DNA of 64,000 nt. It comes from Candidatus Nitrosopumilus sp. (GTDB taxonomy: Archaea > Thermoproteota > Nitrososphaeria > Nitrososphaerales > Nitrosopumilaceae). The stretch is taken from assembly GCA_003331425.1 (NCBI GenBank), contig QOOS01000001.1, positions 1 through 64,000 of the forward strand, given 5' to 3'. Positions 15,785-25,025 of this stretch are shown here, piece by piece (within the stretch, counting starts at the first letter, position 1; each line of letters starts with the position of its first letter). Made by a program: the position numbers and the translations under genes. Under the pieces are notes generated by a model, which saw nothing but the letters and a program-made list of their open reading frames with translations, did no database searches and had not been told where the DNA came from.

Positions 15785-17881
15785 TCATAGACCTATTCTA
15801 ACGTCTAAAATCTTACAACCTTTTCCTTTTTCCATTACAAGTACAGGATTCATGTCTAATTCTTTAATCTCCTTAAAGTCAGAAACTAATTGAGATAGTC
15901 TCTGAATACATTCGGATAGTTTTGCAATATCTGATGGTTTTTCTCCTCTAACACCTTGAAGAAGTTTTTGAGTTTTAATTGAGGCTATCATATCGTCAGA
16001 TTCTTTATCAGTTACAGGCGCAAGTTTGAATGTAACATCTTTGAGAACTTCTACATAAATTCCACCCATACCCAGCATAATTACTGGACCAAATCCAGGC
16101 TCTAATTTTGAACCAATGATTAATTCTTTGCCACCTTTAACCATCTCTACAATTAAAACTCCTTTAATCTCGGCTTTTTTATCATATTTTTTTGCATTTT
16201 TAATAATTGTTTTAAACGCAGCCTTTACTTCAGCATCATTAGTTAGATTTACTTTAACACCACCAGCATCAGATTTATGAATAATTTGTGGTGATGCAAT
16301 TTTCATTACAACAGGGTAGCCAATTTTCTTTGCAGTTTTTACAGCATCACTTTCTGTAGTAGCAAGTGAACTAGCAGGAAGTGGTAAACCATATGCTTTG
16401 AGAACTTCTTGGCCCTCTTCTTCTAAGAGATTTGGTCTTTTTTCATTTTTTACTTTATCAAAAATTTTCTGAGCTTTTGATTTGTTAACTTTGAATTTGG
16501 TGATTTTACCATTTGGAGATTTAACCCAATTTCTAAATCGAATCATTGCTGCAAGAGTTCGAATTGCACCTTCAGCATATGTATAATATGGAACATTACC
16601 TTTTGCTAAAATTTCTCTATTTGTGATTCCCTCATCTAATCCCATTAAGCTAGCAAGCATTGTTTTTTTATATTTTTTTGACATTTTGACAATTACTTCT
16701 GCTAGTTTGTCATAATCTAATGTTCCAGATGGAGTACACATAGAAATTACTGAACCAACTTTTGGGTGAGCAAGAACTCTATCTAAAACATTATTGAATC
16801 TATTAAAATCAGCGTCTCCTACAATATCAACAGGATTTCTAGAACTTCCCCAAGGTGGAATTACTGCATCAATTTTTTTCCGGACACTTGTGATATCAGC
16901 CATTTTAATATTCATTTTTGAACAAGCATCAGTTGAAATAATTGCAGGACCACCAGCATTTGAAACAATTACAAGATCACCATCTAATGGTAATGGTTGT
17001 TTAGAAAATGCTGTTGCATAATCAAATAGTTCTTCCATAGTATCAACTCTAATTGCACCAGATTGTTTTAGTAAAGCATCATAGATTTCATCTGAACCCA
17101 TTAATGCTCCAGTATGAGACATTGCAGCCTTTGCACCTTCAGGACTACGCCCAGATTTTAAAACAAGAACAGGTTTTTTGAGTTTTTTAGTAATATTTTT
17201 ACAAACTTTAAGAAATTCTTGTCCATCGCCCATATCTTCAAGATACATTACAATAACTTCGGTTTGTTTATGATTAGCAAGAATTTTTAGTACATCAACT
17301 TCACTCATTGCAGCTTTATTTCCAAGACTTACAACTGCTGAGAAACCAATTCCTTGAGCACTTGCATCTTCAACTAAAGCTGCACAAATTGCACCACTTT
17401 GAGAAACTAGAGCAATCTTTCCAGATTTTGGCGTAATTTTTAGAAATGTTGAATTCATCATTGTTTTAGGATCAAGGTTCATCACTCCAAGACAATTTGG
17501 TCCAATGATTTGGATTTTGTATTTTTTAGCTATATCTTTAATTTCTTGTTCACGTTTTGCACCTTCTTCATCAACTTCTTTGAAACCAGCTGTAATGATA
17601 ATGACTCCTTTGATTTTTTTCTTACCACATTCTTCTAAAACAGGAGCAACTAGAGTATTTTTAATTACAATTACTGCTAAATCAATTTGTTTTGGAACAT
17701 CTAAAACAGTTTTGTAAGCTTTTTTAGAAAATACTTTATCACGTGATGGACTAATTGGGTAAACAACACCAGTAAAACCATTCATAATGTTGGATGTAAT
17801 TGTAGCACCAACACTTCCAGCTTTATCTGAAGCACCAATTACAGCAATTGATTTTGGTGACAAAAAAACAGATTCGGCCAT
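15785..17881 (-). CDS. ADP-forming acyl-CoA synthetase, probable 4-hydroxybutyryl-CoA synthetase
   Basis: 698 residues: a fused alpha-beta form of the NDP-forming acyl-CoA synthetase superfamily. The N-terminal CoA-binding domain begins IAVIGASDKAGSVG, the ligase domains carry IGPNCLGVMN and SHTGALMGSDE (catalytic His), and the C-terminal ATP-grasp part has GYPVVMKIASPQIIHKSDAGGV. It activates an organic acid to its CoA ester with ATP to ADP. Its neighbour, 4-hydroxybutyryl-CoA dehydratase, points to 4-hydroxybutyrate as substrate. This matches the pairing I recall from Nitrosopumilus (Nmar_0206/0207). ADP formation makes the cycle cheaper in energy. Confidence 0.9.
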   Translation of the reverse strand: MAESVFLSPKSIAVIGASDKAGSVGATITSNIMNGFTGVVYPISPSRDKVFSKKAYKTVLDVPKQIDLAVIVIKNTLVAPVLEECGKKKIKGVIIITAGFKEVDEEGAKREQEIKDIAKKYKIQIIGPNCLGVMNLDPKTMMNSTFLKITPKSGKIALVSQSGAICAALVEDASAQGIGFSAVVSLGNKAAMSEVDVLKILANHKQTEVIVMYLEDMGDGQEFLKVCKNITKKLKKPVLVLKSGRSPEGAKAAMSHTGALMGSDEIYDALLKQSGAIRVDTMEELFDYATAFSKQPLPLDGDLVIVSNAGGPAIISTDACSKMNIKMADITSVRKKIDAVIPPWGSSRNPVDIVGDADFNRFNNVLDRVLAHPKVGSVISMCTPSGTLDYDKLAEVIVKMSKKYKKTMLASLMGLDEGITNREILAKGNVPYYTYAEGAIRTLAAMIRFRNWVKSPNGKITKFKVNKSKAQKIFDKVKNEKRPNLLEEEGQEVLKAYGLPLPASSLATTESDAVKTAKKIGYPVVMKIASPQIIHKSDAGGVKVNLTNDAEVKAAFKTIIKNAKKYDKKAEIKGVLIVEMVKGGKELIIGSKLEPGFGPVIMLGMGGIYVEVLKDVTFKLAPVTDKESDDMIASIKTQKLLQGVRGEKPSDIAKLSECIQRLSQLVSDFKEIKELDMNPVLVMEKGKGCKILDVRIGL

Positions 17882-17900
17882 GATAAAATGAATTTAAGAT

Positions 17901-17914
17901 TTTGTATAATAAAG
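17901..17914 (-). promoter_or_regulatory. TATA-box promoter of the acyl-CoA synthetase
   Basis: The minus-strand sequence CTTTATTATACAAA is centred about 27 bases from the ATG at 17881. No Shine-Dalgarno-like sequence lies between them, so the mRNA is likely leaderless. Confidence 0.5.
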
Positions 17915-17943
17915 TTATTCATAGAAATTTCTGATCTATGATT

Positions 17944-18300
17944 TTAACTACCCAACATCTTACCTGCAAGATTTTCTTTTCTGGGAATCCAAACTATAGA
18001 TAAATTAGAAAATTTTCCAATAATCAGCCACGATTCTCTGGCTAAATCACGGAGTTTTTCATTATTTATAGCAAATTCATGATTTAATTGATTTACAGTA
18101 TTTTTAGAATCACTGAAAATAGTAATTTCATTATCAGTATCAACAAATTTCTTTAATGCAGAAATTATTGCTAAATATTCAGCTTGATTATTTGTAATTT
18201 CAGATTTTTTTTCATAAAATGATTCACCAGTTTCTTTCACAAAAAAACCAAATCCACCATCAGAACCACCAGATCCATCTACATAAACACTAATTTTCAT
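17944..18300 (-). CDS. rnhA: RNase HI family protein
   Basis: 118 residues. RNase H fold motifs are YVDGSGG (D8), NNQAEYLA (E41) and IFSDSKN (D64). The C-terminal motif, where a fourth catalytic Asp normally sits (N-x-x-AD), reads ENLAGKML, with Gly113 in place of Asp. The family cleaves RNA in RNA-DNA hybrids. Loss of the last acidic residue can lower but not always abolish activity. The start overlaps the end of the upstream membrane-protein gene by 11 bases. Confidence 0.85.
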   Translation of the reverse strand: MKISVYVDGSGGSDGGFGFFVKETGESFYEKKSEITNNQAEYLAIISALKKFVDTDNEITIFSDSKNTVNQLNHEFAINNEKLRDLARESWLIIGKFSNLSIVWIPRKENLAGKMLGS

Positions 18301-18733
18301 CTTTATACAACCTGGTTATCTTCACAGTTAGATTAACTACTATCATGTAAATTACTGTTGATATACTTTGAGATATAATTGATGCTAAATATGGATCATA
18401 GCTTATGATCAGAAAATAATATTGAAGTAAACCTCTAAAAATAGTATAAACAATTTCTCCAATTCCAAGTGAAGTAATTAATTTTTTAAGATCATGTTTT
18501 AATTTTACAGTATCTGTTTTACCAGATTCTAAAATGTATTTTTTTCTATTATCTAAATAAAATAAAAAACTAAACACGGAAAAATAAATTACATAGTCTG
18601 CAATTGTCGTATATGTAGCATTAAGATATTCAGTTTGTTCAGAAAGAAGTTGTGCAATTATTGCAGAAATAATTAATGATGCTGCAAAAGCAATTAGAAT
18701 ATTTTTATTAAGTTTTAGATATTCCTGTAGCAT
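18290..18733 (-). CDS. Four-helix integral membrane protein, unknown function
   Basis: 147 residues from the ATG at 18733; a TTG four codons upstream is possible. It has four hydrophobic stretches (about 10-28, 38-56, 80-103 and 113-135) separated by short charged loops, including NRKKYILESGK. No motif known to me is present. It overlaps the RNase HI gene by 11 bases, so the two are co-expressed. It could be a small transporter-like or structural membrane protein. Confidence 0.65.
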   Translation of the reverse strand: MLQEYLKLNKNILIAFAASLIISAIIAQLLSEQTEYLNATYTTIADYVIYFSVFSFLFYLDNRKKYILESGKTDTVKLKHDLKKLITSLGIGEIVYTIFRGLLQYYFLIISYDPYLASIISQSISTVIYMIVVNLTVKITRLYKDEN

Positions 18734-18883
18734 GTTATTGACCAATTTTTAGTATAAATAAATTGAAATCACATTATACTTTTTTACAAATTAAGATTAT
18801 TAACTCAAATTGATTAAAATCGTGCCTAAAATCATAGTAGAAAGTATAAAAAAGATAATCAATGAAAGTGAAATGAATAAAAA

Positions 18884-19765
18884 ATGATGTTGAATTATGA
18901 TGCTCCACTTTATAGGCCACCTTCAGAAGCTAGATCATTAATTTTCCAAGTTACATTAGGTTGTTCATTTAACGAATGTTCATTTTGTGACATGTATAGA
19001 TCAAAGGAATATTCTGAAAGACCATGGGAAGATGTCAAAGCTGAAATTGACATGATGGCAAAATATGTTCCAGATACAAGAAGAGTATTTCTTGCAGATG
19101 GTGATGCATTAAATCTTGATTCAGAATACATGATTAAAATTTTAAAATACATTAGAGAAAAATTTGCAAATATTGAAAGAATTTCATGTTATGCTATGCC
19201 AATGAATATTTTGAAAAAAACACCTGAAGAATTAAAGAAAATGAATGAAGCAGGACTTGATATGTTCTATTTAGGAATTGAAAGTGGTTCAGATATTGTT
19301 TTGAAAAAAGTAACAAAAGGGGCAGTTGCAAAAACAATCATCAAATCAGTTAACAAAGCAAAAGAAGCAGGCTACATAATGTCATGTATGGTAATTTTAG
19401 GATTGGGTGGAAAAAAATATTCAAAAGAACATATCAAAGGTACAGCAGAAGTGATTAGTTCATGTTCACCAAATTATGTTGGTGCATTGACACTTTACCT
19501 AGAAAATGGAATTAAACAAGAATTCATTGATAAGTACAATGGTGAATTTGTAAAAATAAATGACGATGAAGGATTAGAAGAACTTTATGAATTGGTTAAC
19601 CAAATCAATACCGAACAGGAGATTGTGTTTAGAGTAAACCATGGTTCAAATGCATATACTGTAAAAGGTACATTCCCACAAGATAAACAAGAAATGTTAG
19701 AAAAAGTAGAATGGATGAAAGATCATCCAGAAATTGTGCGCCCTCAAGGTATCAGAGGATTTTAA
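18884..19765 (+). CDS. Radical SAM protein
   Basis: 293 residues. The cluster motif is CSFNECSFC, a C-x4-C-x2-C spacing rather than the usual C-x3-C-x2-C, followed by DMYRSKEYSERP. Downstream segments include LADGDAL, YLGIESGSD and GLGGK, typical of the radical SAM TIM barrel that cleaves S-adenosylmethionine. The C-terminal about 60 residues carry no second cluster. The substrate is unknown; relatives are annotated only as radical SAM proteins. It is a single gene with a TATA-like GTATAAAAA about 35 bases upstream. Confidence 0.88.
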   Translation: MMLNYDAPLYRPPSEARSLIFQVTLGCSFNECSFCDMYRSKEYSERPWEDVKAEIDMMAKYVPDTRRVFLADGDALNLDSEYMIKILKYIREKFANIERISCYAMPMNILKKTPEELKKMNEAGLDMFYLGIESGSDIVLKKVTKGAVAKTIIKSVNKAKEAGYIMSCMVILGLGGKKYSKEHIKGTAEVISSCSPNYVGALTLYLENGIKQEFIDKYNGEFVKINDDEGLEELYELVNQINTEQEIVFRVNHGSNAYTVKGTFPQDKQEMLEKVEWMKDHPEIVRPQGIRGF

Positions 19766-19912
19766 ATTATCAGTAGTAAATTAAGTACGAATTAACCTTA
19801 CCGTTACGGATTACAATGTAGTACTAGTTTTTAAAAATCAGAATGAACTTACTCTCCAAATCTGAAAACAGTGAATGTTAGTCAACTTTGTGAATGTAAA
19901 ATCTATGATCTG

Positions 19913-20350
19913 TTAAGATTTAGTTGTTAAAAGATGACAATGGGATTTATGATGAATTTCATTTATGATATCATCAAAAAGTGTTATTTCTTCTAGGGAT
20001 AATTTTGGATAGTCGACAATTAACAAATCAATATTATTTTCTTTAACATAATCAATTATCCAATGTGAAATATTCTCGGTTAATGCTAATTTTGTCTTAA
20101 TAGGAACTCCTTGTTTTTGAGCAATTCCTTTCCAGTTTTCTAATTCCTTTTTTAATTTTGTAGTCTGATTTTGTGTTAATTTTTTATCAGATTTTGTTTC
20201 AAAAAAATAAAATTTTGGCGGAGTTTTGTACATACATTCTATCACCGTCAATTCTGAATCAAATTTTTTAGCCATTTCAAGACCAAGTTCAAAGGATTTC
20301 TTGGTATGTGTCGGAGTAATAATTGCAACAGCTACTTTACGAAATGGCAT
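19913..20350 (-). CDS. Universal stress protein (UspA family)
   Basis: 145 residues with the family's alpha/beta fold: N-terminal FRKVAVAIITPTHTKKS, central long charged helix, and C-terminal ENNIDLLIVDYPK followed by SHCHLLTT. The ATP-binding G-x2-G-x9-G(S/T) motif of the ATP-type members is not evident, so this is probably a non-nucleotide type. It is monocistronic. The flanking gaps of about 145 bases on each side hold nothing else that I can recognise. Confidence 0.8.
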   Translation of the reverse strand: MPFRKVAVAIITPTHTKKSFELGLEMAKKFDSELTVIECMYKTPPKFYFFETKSDKKLTQNQTTKLKKELENWKGIAQKQGVPIKTKLALTENISHWIIDYVKENNIDLLIVDYPKLSLEEITLFDDIINEIHHKSHCHLLTTKS

Positions 20351-20494
20351 ATTTTTAGTTCACAGTAATTGTAAATTAATACTATCCTATTCCACCTAGG
20401 TTATTTTTGGATGTATAATTCTAAAAAAACCCTTTTTCAAAGCAAAATTAACTTTTGAGAAATGGTAAACCCGTAGTTTTTGTCAAATTAAAAA

Positions 20495-20755
20495 TTACAA
20501 ATTTTCGATTATAGATTTTAGATTTTCAGGAAGATCAGGTAATTCAGTATGACTTTCATTATTTTGTAGAACTTCAGGTCCTATTCTTCTTACTATTTGG
20601 GTTGCAATTAAAGTATCAATATTCCTTTGAATATCTTTTTCACTCATTATAGTTTTTAATTTTTCAAAAACAGTTTCCTCATTTTCATATTTTTTAATCC
20701 CATATTGAACTAGGATAGTTTTTTCAGTAGATGAAAATTCAGTCATGTATATCAT
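20495..20755 (-). CDS. Small hypothetical protein, possibly winged-helix-like
   Basis: 86 residues, soluble, mixed helix with no Cys. The segment STEKTILVQYGIKKYENEE...IDTLIATQIVRRIGPEVLQ has the helix-helix-strand rhythm of a small winged-helix fold, but I do not recognise a family and do not claim DNA binding. It lies head to head with the membrane-protein gene at 20828, sharing a short promoter region of under 75 bases. Confidence 0.55.
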   Translation of the reverse strand: MIYMTEFSSTEKTILVQYGIKKYENEETVFEKLKTIMSEKDIQRNIDTLIATQIVRRIGPEVLQNNESHTELPDLPENLKSIIENL

Positions 20756-20827
20756 CGAAGAATTAAGGCTAAGAATCTTTTGTTATCAAAAAAATGCTTA
20801 AAATATGATAGATTTCATTTCAAAATT

Positions 20828-21334
20828 ATGCAAACGAAGTTTCAATTAATTTCAAATGTTTTAACAATGAGAAAATATGCTATGATTGGGATAATCAGTG
20901 GAATTGGACTTGGAATAATATATTATTTCTTGACCATGTCTATGTTACCAACTCATTTTGATGCAGCAGTAGAATTAGCACCACATTATCTTTTAACATC
21001 AATTGGTTTGACAGTGGTAATTTCATCTTTAGCAGGAATAAATTTTGCAATGATGGCATTTAAAATCAATCAAATGAAAAAAATGAATTCAGTAAAACCC
21101 AATTCAGTTAAAACAAATTCTTCGGCACTTTTTGGAGGAGTTTTTGCTGCATTTACACCAGGATGTCCTGCATGTACTGCTCCGTTAGCCGTAATTTTAG
21201 GAGCAGTTGGTGGATTATCATTATTTCCAATGCAAGGATTAGAATTAAAATTTATTTCAGTAGGAGTGTTAGTCTTTTCAATTTATTGGATAACTAGAGG
21301 ATTACAAAGTAAAAGCTGTTGTAAAATTGGATAA
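20828..21334 (+). CDS. Membrane protein with CPAC motif
   Basis: 168 residues from the ATG at 20828; ATGs at 20780 and 20867 are alternatives, the latter beginning right at the first membrane helix (MRKYAMIGIISG). Four hydrophobic segments are visible. The third contains TPGCPACTAPLAVILGAVGG, a CxxC in a membrane context resembling thiol-disulfide or metal-handling proteins. The C-terminus has SKSCCKIG, adding a Cys pair. Function is unknown. It converges with the cyclase gene after 5 bases. Confidence 0.7.
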   Translation: MQTKFQLISNVLTMRKYAMIGIISGIGLGIIYYFLTMSMLPTHFDAAVELAPHYLLTSIGLTVVISSLAGINFAMMAFKINQMKKMNSVKPNSVKTNSSALFGGVFAAFTPGCPACTAPLAVILGAVGGLSLFPMQGLELKFISVGVLVFSIYWITRGLQSKSCCKIG

Positions 21335-21339
21335 GTAAA

Positions 21340-22320
21340 TTATTTTCTTCTTTTAACTTGGAAGATTTTATATCCATATTTTTTATTTATTTCAGTTTCA
21401 GATAACTGGGAAATATCATATTCATTAAAATTTTTGAAAGCATTATACAAATTATTATCAATAATCAAACTATTTTCTGGACATAATGAATTTATTTTAA
21501 AACATCGATTAACAGTTGGTCCAAAAATATCACTGATTGTAGAAGTACTACTTTGAGCTACTTTAACTGAACCATAACTAATACTAATTTTATAGTTTAA
21601 TTCAGGCATTTTTTCTTCTTGAAGTTGTTTTTTTAAATCAGAATGAGATTCAATCATGTTCAAACAACATTCTAAAATATTTTTTGTAACTTTAGAATCA
21701 CTAAGATCTGTATTTGGGAATCTAAACATAAGAGCATCTCCAATATTTTTTACTACTTGACCATCATAATTTTTAACAATTTTAGCCATAAAATTTAGAA
21801 AAATTTCATATAATTTAGTAACATCACCATCTGATAGTGTAGCAGAAATTTTTGTAGAATCTTTCATATCAATTACAGCAACACAGTCATTTTGAGTATG
21901 TTGAGAAAATTTTAGAAGTATGTCTTCTTGTTGCTTAATTACTTCTTCTTTTTGTTTAATTGTAATTTCTGCCTCTTGAAGTTTTTTTGTCATATTATCA
22001 AAAGATTCAGAAAGATCACCTATCTCATCTCGGGATTTAATATTAGTTCTAACATTAAAGTCACCACGAGAAATTTGATGTGTTGCTTCACTAAGTTTTG
22101 CAATAGGTTCAGAAAGACGTTTTGCTAGAAAATATGTCAAAATACTTAATCCAATCATTAGAGAAATACCAATTATTATTATATTCAATTGTGATTGAAA
22201 AATTGAAATTTTTTCAAAATTAAGAAATATCACAGTTGTTGTAGATATAGAAATTAAAGTTGTTGATAAAACTAATACTAGTAATTTTTTCTGTAAACTG
22301 AAAAAAGTAAAAGAAGACAT
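21340..22320 (-). CDS. Membrane HAMP-class III nucleotidyl cyclase
   Basis: 326 residues. Two membrane helices (about 13-35 and 45-65) with almost no external loop are followed by a HAMP domain (66-118), a short coiled coil and a class III adenylate/guanylate cyclase catalytic domain (about 143-320). Metal aspartates D151 and D195 and the base-contacting K191 and D264 are in place, and N271 is present. The usual catalytic Arg four residues later is K275. It may be a reduced-activity or regulatory cyclase. Sensor input would have to come through the membrane helices. Confidence 0.85.
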   Translation of the reverse strand: MSSFTFFSLQKKLLVLVLSTTLISISTTTVIFLNFEKISIFQSQLNIIIIGISLMIGLSILTYFLAKRLSEPIAKLSEATHQISRGDFNVRTNIKSRDEIGDLSESFDNMTKKLQEAEITIKQKEEVIKQQEDILLKFSQHTQNDCVAVIDMKDSTKISATLSDGDVTKLYEIFLNFMAKIVKNYDGQVVKNIGDALMFRFPNTDLSDSKVTKNILECCLNMIESHSDLKKQLQEEKMPELNYKISISYGSVKVAQSSTSTISDIFGPTVNRCFKINSLCPENSLIIDNNLYNAFKNFNEYDISQLSETEINKKYGYKIFQVKRRK

Positions 22321-22392
22321 TCACTACTAAAATGATCATTATTGTTTATAGCAATGACGTTATTCTCAGTTTTGTTGATATGATAAGAAGAG

Positions 22393-22467
22393 TGGGCCCA
22401 CGGTGATTTGAACACCGGATCTTCGCCGTGTAAGGGCGACGTCATAACCGAGCTAGACTATGAGCCC
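22393..22467 (-). tRNA. tRNA-Val (TAC anticodon)
   Basis: Read on the minus strand, acceptor GGGCTCA pairs with TGGGCCC. The anticodon stem TCGCC/GGCGA encloses loop CTTACAC, giving anticodon TAC. The T arm is CGGTG-TTCAAAT-CACCG. Discriminator A; no CCA and no intron. Confidence 0.96.
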
Positions 22468-22548
22468 ACTGAAACATACCTCGTTGAAATCCATTTAAAC
22501 TTTGAGACATGGTAAAATATGGAAATCTGGTAAAAAATAATTAAGATA

Positions 22549-23565
22549 ATGAATAATTGTGATTTCTTTTCTAGCCCAATCGGATTAGGTCATGTTACTA
22601 GAGATATTGCAATTGTCAAAAATCTTGAAGATTTTTCTGTAAATTTTGTTACAGGTAGTGGCGCGGCTAAAATTTTAAAAAAATTAAATTATAATATTGA
22701 TGATGTCTATAATCCACCCTCATTTGTTGTAGAAAATGGTGTATTAAATAATCAAACAAAATGGCTATGGAACTATTATCAATATTACAAAAATTGTAAA
22801 AATATTTCTGAAAAAATTATTAAAAAAAATAATTCAGAACTAGTAATTAGTGATGAAGATTTTGCATCATTAACTATTGCACAAGAAGTAAAAATTCCAA
22901 ATATTTTGATTACAGATGTATTAGAAACTAAATTCACAAAAGGAATAGCATCATTTATTGAAAAAAAGATGAATAAATCAATGATGAATATTATAAAAAA
23001 TTGTGATGTAGTTATAATTCCAGAAAACGGAGAAGATGTTGACAATATAAGAAGAATCGGACCAATTGTTAGAGAAATAAATCTCTCAAGAGAAGAATTA
23101 AGGAAAAAATTTTCTTTCAATAAAAAAACTATTCTTATTTCAGTGGGTGGAACAGATGCAGGGTTATTTTTAATCCAAAAATCAATAGAATCAATTTTAA
23201 AATTAAATTTAGATATTGAAATTATTCTAGTAACTGGTCCATCCATAACAAAAAAATTTGATAATGTAAAAAATTTAGGATTTGTAGATAACTTACATGA
23301 ATTAATCTATGCATCAGATGTAGTAATTTCACTTGCAGGAAAATCAACAATTGATGAAGCTAAAGCATATGGTACACCCGGTATATTTATTCCCATCAAA
23401 GATCATTTTGAACAAGAAAATAATTCTAAAAATGAGGGATTTACTTTTAATGATATCAACAAATTAGATGAATTAATTTTAGAAAAACTAGATAAAAAAA
23501 GAAACAAAGTAAATACTAATGGTGCAGAATTAGCCGCAGAAATTATTAGAAAATTTACAAAATAG
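22549..23565 (+). CDS. MurG-like glycosyltransferase (GT28/UDP-sugar type)
   Basis: 338 residues in a two-domain GT-B pattern. The N-terminal motif IGLGHVTRDIAI resembles the glycine-rich loop of MurG-like enzymes. The C-terminal half carries ILISVGGTDAG, VTGPS and the nucleotide-sugar segment SDVVISLAGKSTIDEAKAYGTPGIFIP. It probably transfers a sugar from a UDP-sugar to a lipid or protein glycan of the cell surface. It precedes aspartate kinase by 44 bases on the same strand, without an evident functional link. Confidence 0.8.
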   Translation: MNNCDFFSSPIGLGHVTRDIAIVKNLEDFSVNFVTGSGAAKILKKLNYNIDDVYNPPSFVVENGVLNNQTKWLWNYYQYYKNCKNISEKIIKKNNSELVISDEDFASLTIAQEVKIPNILITDVLETKFTKGIASFIEKKMNKSMMNIIKNCDVVIIPENGEDVDNIRRIGPIVREINLSREELRKKFSFNKKTILISVGGTDAGLFLIQKSIESILKLNLDIEIILVTGPSITKKFDNVKNLGFVDNLHELIYASDVVISLAGKSTIDEAKAYGTPGIFIPIKDHFEQENNSKNEGFTFNDINKLDELILEKLDKKRNKVNTNGAELAAEIIRKFTK

Positions 23566-23609
23566 AATCAAATAGTTAATAGATGGCAATTTAGTTTTAA
23601 GACAGTACT

Positions 23610-25025
23610 ATGAATAATTTGATCATTGCAAAATTTGGAGGCAGTGCAATAGGTTCTGATGGTGAATCAATTCCACAAATAATTGAAAGAATTAATGATC
23701 TGAAAACAGATTCTAAAGTAATCACTGTATTTTCGGCTCCATTAACCATACATGATGGGAAAAGACGTTCTTTAACAGATGTTATATTAGAACAAGGCAA
23801 AAATGCTGAAAATGGTATCAAACCATCATTAGAAATTGTTAAAACATGTTATCAAAAAATTATTCAATTAGTAAATGAAGAAAATAAAGAAAATTGTCAA
23901 AATGCAATTGACAAACATCTAGAAAAATCTCAAAAAGCTTTAGAAGATGCACTTCAAAATAAAGAATTTGCAGATGAAATAAGATCAAGAGCACTTGCAT
24001 TTTCAGGAGAAATTTTAATGTCTCATGTTATGAATCATATTTTACGAAGTAATAACATCAAGACAGATGCAGTAGAATTTGATGACTGGCCAATAATTAC
24101 AGATAACAACATAGAATCAACAAATTTTCTTAAATCGGAATCAAATGAAAAAATTGAAAAAATTGAAAAATTAGTTGAAAGTAATCAAGTTGTTGCGATT
24201 GGGGGATTTATAGGAAAAACAGTAGATAATGTAACAACCACCTACGAGCGTGGAGGTTCAGATAGGACTGCAGCAGACCTAGGCATATTATTTCATAAAA
24301 AATATGAAACCAGTATAGATTTTGAAAAAGATAGTTCCGTAGTATCAGCTGATCCAAAAATTGTAAACGATGGATTAAGAGAAGTTTTTCAATTATCATA
24401 TAATGAAGCTAGACTTGCAGGGATGTTTGGAATGAAAATTTTAGATCCAATTGCAATAAAAGAAATTGTTGAACATGGGGTAGACATGCCAATTAAAATT
24501 ACTAATATTAAAAATCCTGAAAAAATTACTATCATTAAAAGACAATTAGATGAACAAAAGGGTCATCCGATAAAAATAGTTACAGGAAAAGAAAATTGTG
24601 CAATATTTAGAATAGAGACAAATTCAATACAGAAATTATTAACATCCTTAGACAAAGACAAACGATATAGTGAATTTATAATTTTATCACCATTTACAAA
24701 AGATGGTGTAGAATTATCAAGGATATTATTTTTGGATGGAGATTATGTTAAAAGAAATGAAAAATACTTTTTAGGATTTGATTCGCTTGCTACAATAACT
24801 TACAATAGGGGAGTTATCACATTGATTGGAGACGAAATGTGGAGAGTGCAACAAGTTGCATCAAGAACTAGTGCAAAAATTGGTGAATCAGGATTAAATA
24901 TTTTGAATATGGATGCACAAGAAGAAACATCAAGAATTTTGATTGTTGTAGAAGATGCTGAAGAAAATATTAGAAAAGCTATTGTTGCTGTACACGAGGA
25001 AATCTCAAAAATTAATTTTATTTAA
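23610..25025 (+). CDS. lysC: Aspartate kinase
   Basis: 471 residues. The amino-acid-kinase domain begins IAKFGGSAIGS and includes GGFIGKT, TTYERGGSDRTAADLG and a VSADPKIV segment. Two C-terminal ACT domains follow (last IGDEMWRVQQVASRTSAKIGESG). The enzyme phosphorylates aspartate at the head of the lysine, threonine and methionine pathways. The ACT domains imply feedback control by an end-product amino acid. Length is normal. The gene is followed by a structured convergent gap. Confidence 0.93.
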   Translation: MNNLIIAKFGGSAIGSDGESIPQIIERINDLKTDSKVITVFSAPLTIHDGKRRSLTDVILEQGKNAENGIKPSLEIVKTCYQKIIQLVNEENKENCQNAIDKHLEKSQKALEDALQNKEFADEIRSRALAFSGEILMSHVMNHILRSNNIKTDAVEFDDWPIITDNNIESTNFLKSESNEKIEKIEKLVESNQVVAIGGFIGKTVDNVTTTYERGGSDRTAADLGILFHKKYETSIDFEKDSSVVSADPKIVNDGLREVFQLSYNEARLAGMFGMKILDPIAIKEIVEHGVDMPIKITNIKNPEKITIIKRQLDEQKGHPIKIVTGKENCAIFRIETNSIQKLLTSLDKDKRYSEFIILSPFTKDGVELSRILFLDGDYVKRNEKYFLGFDSLATITYNRGVITLIGDEMWRVQQVASRTSAKIGESGLNILNMDAQEETSRILIVVEDAEENIRKAIVAVHEEISKINFI

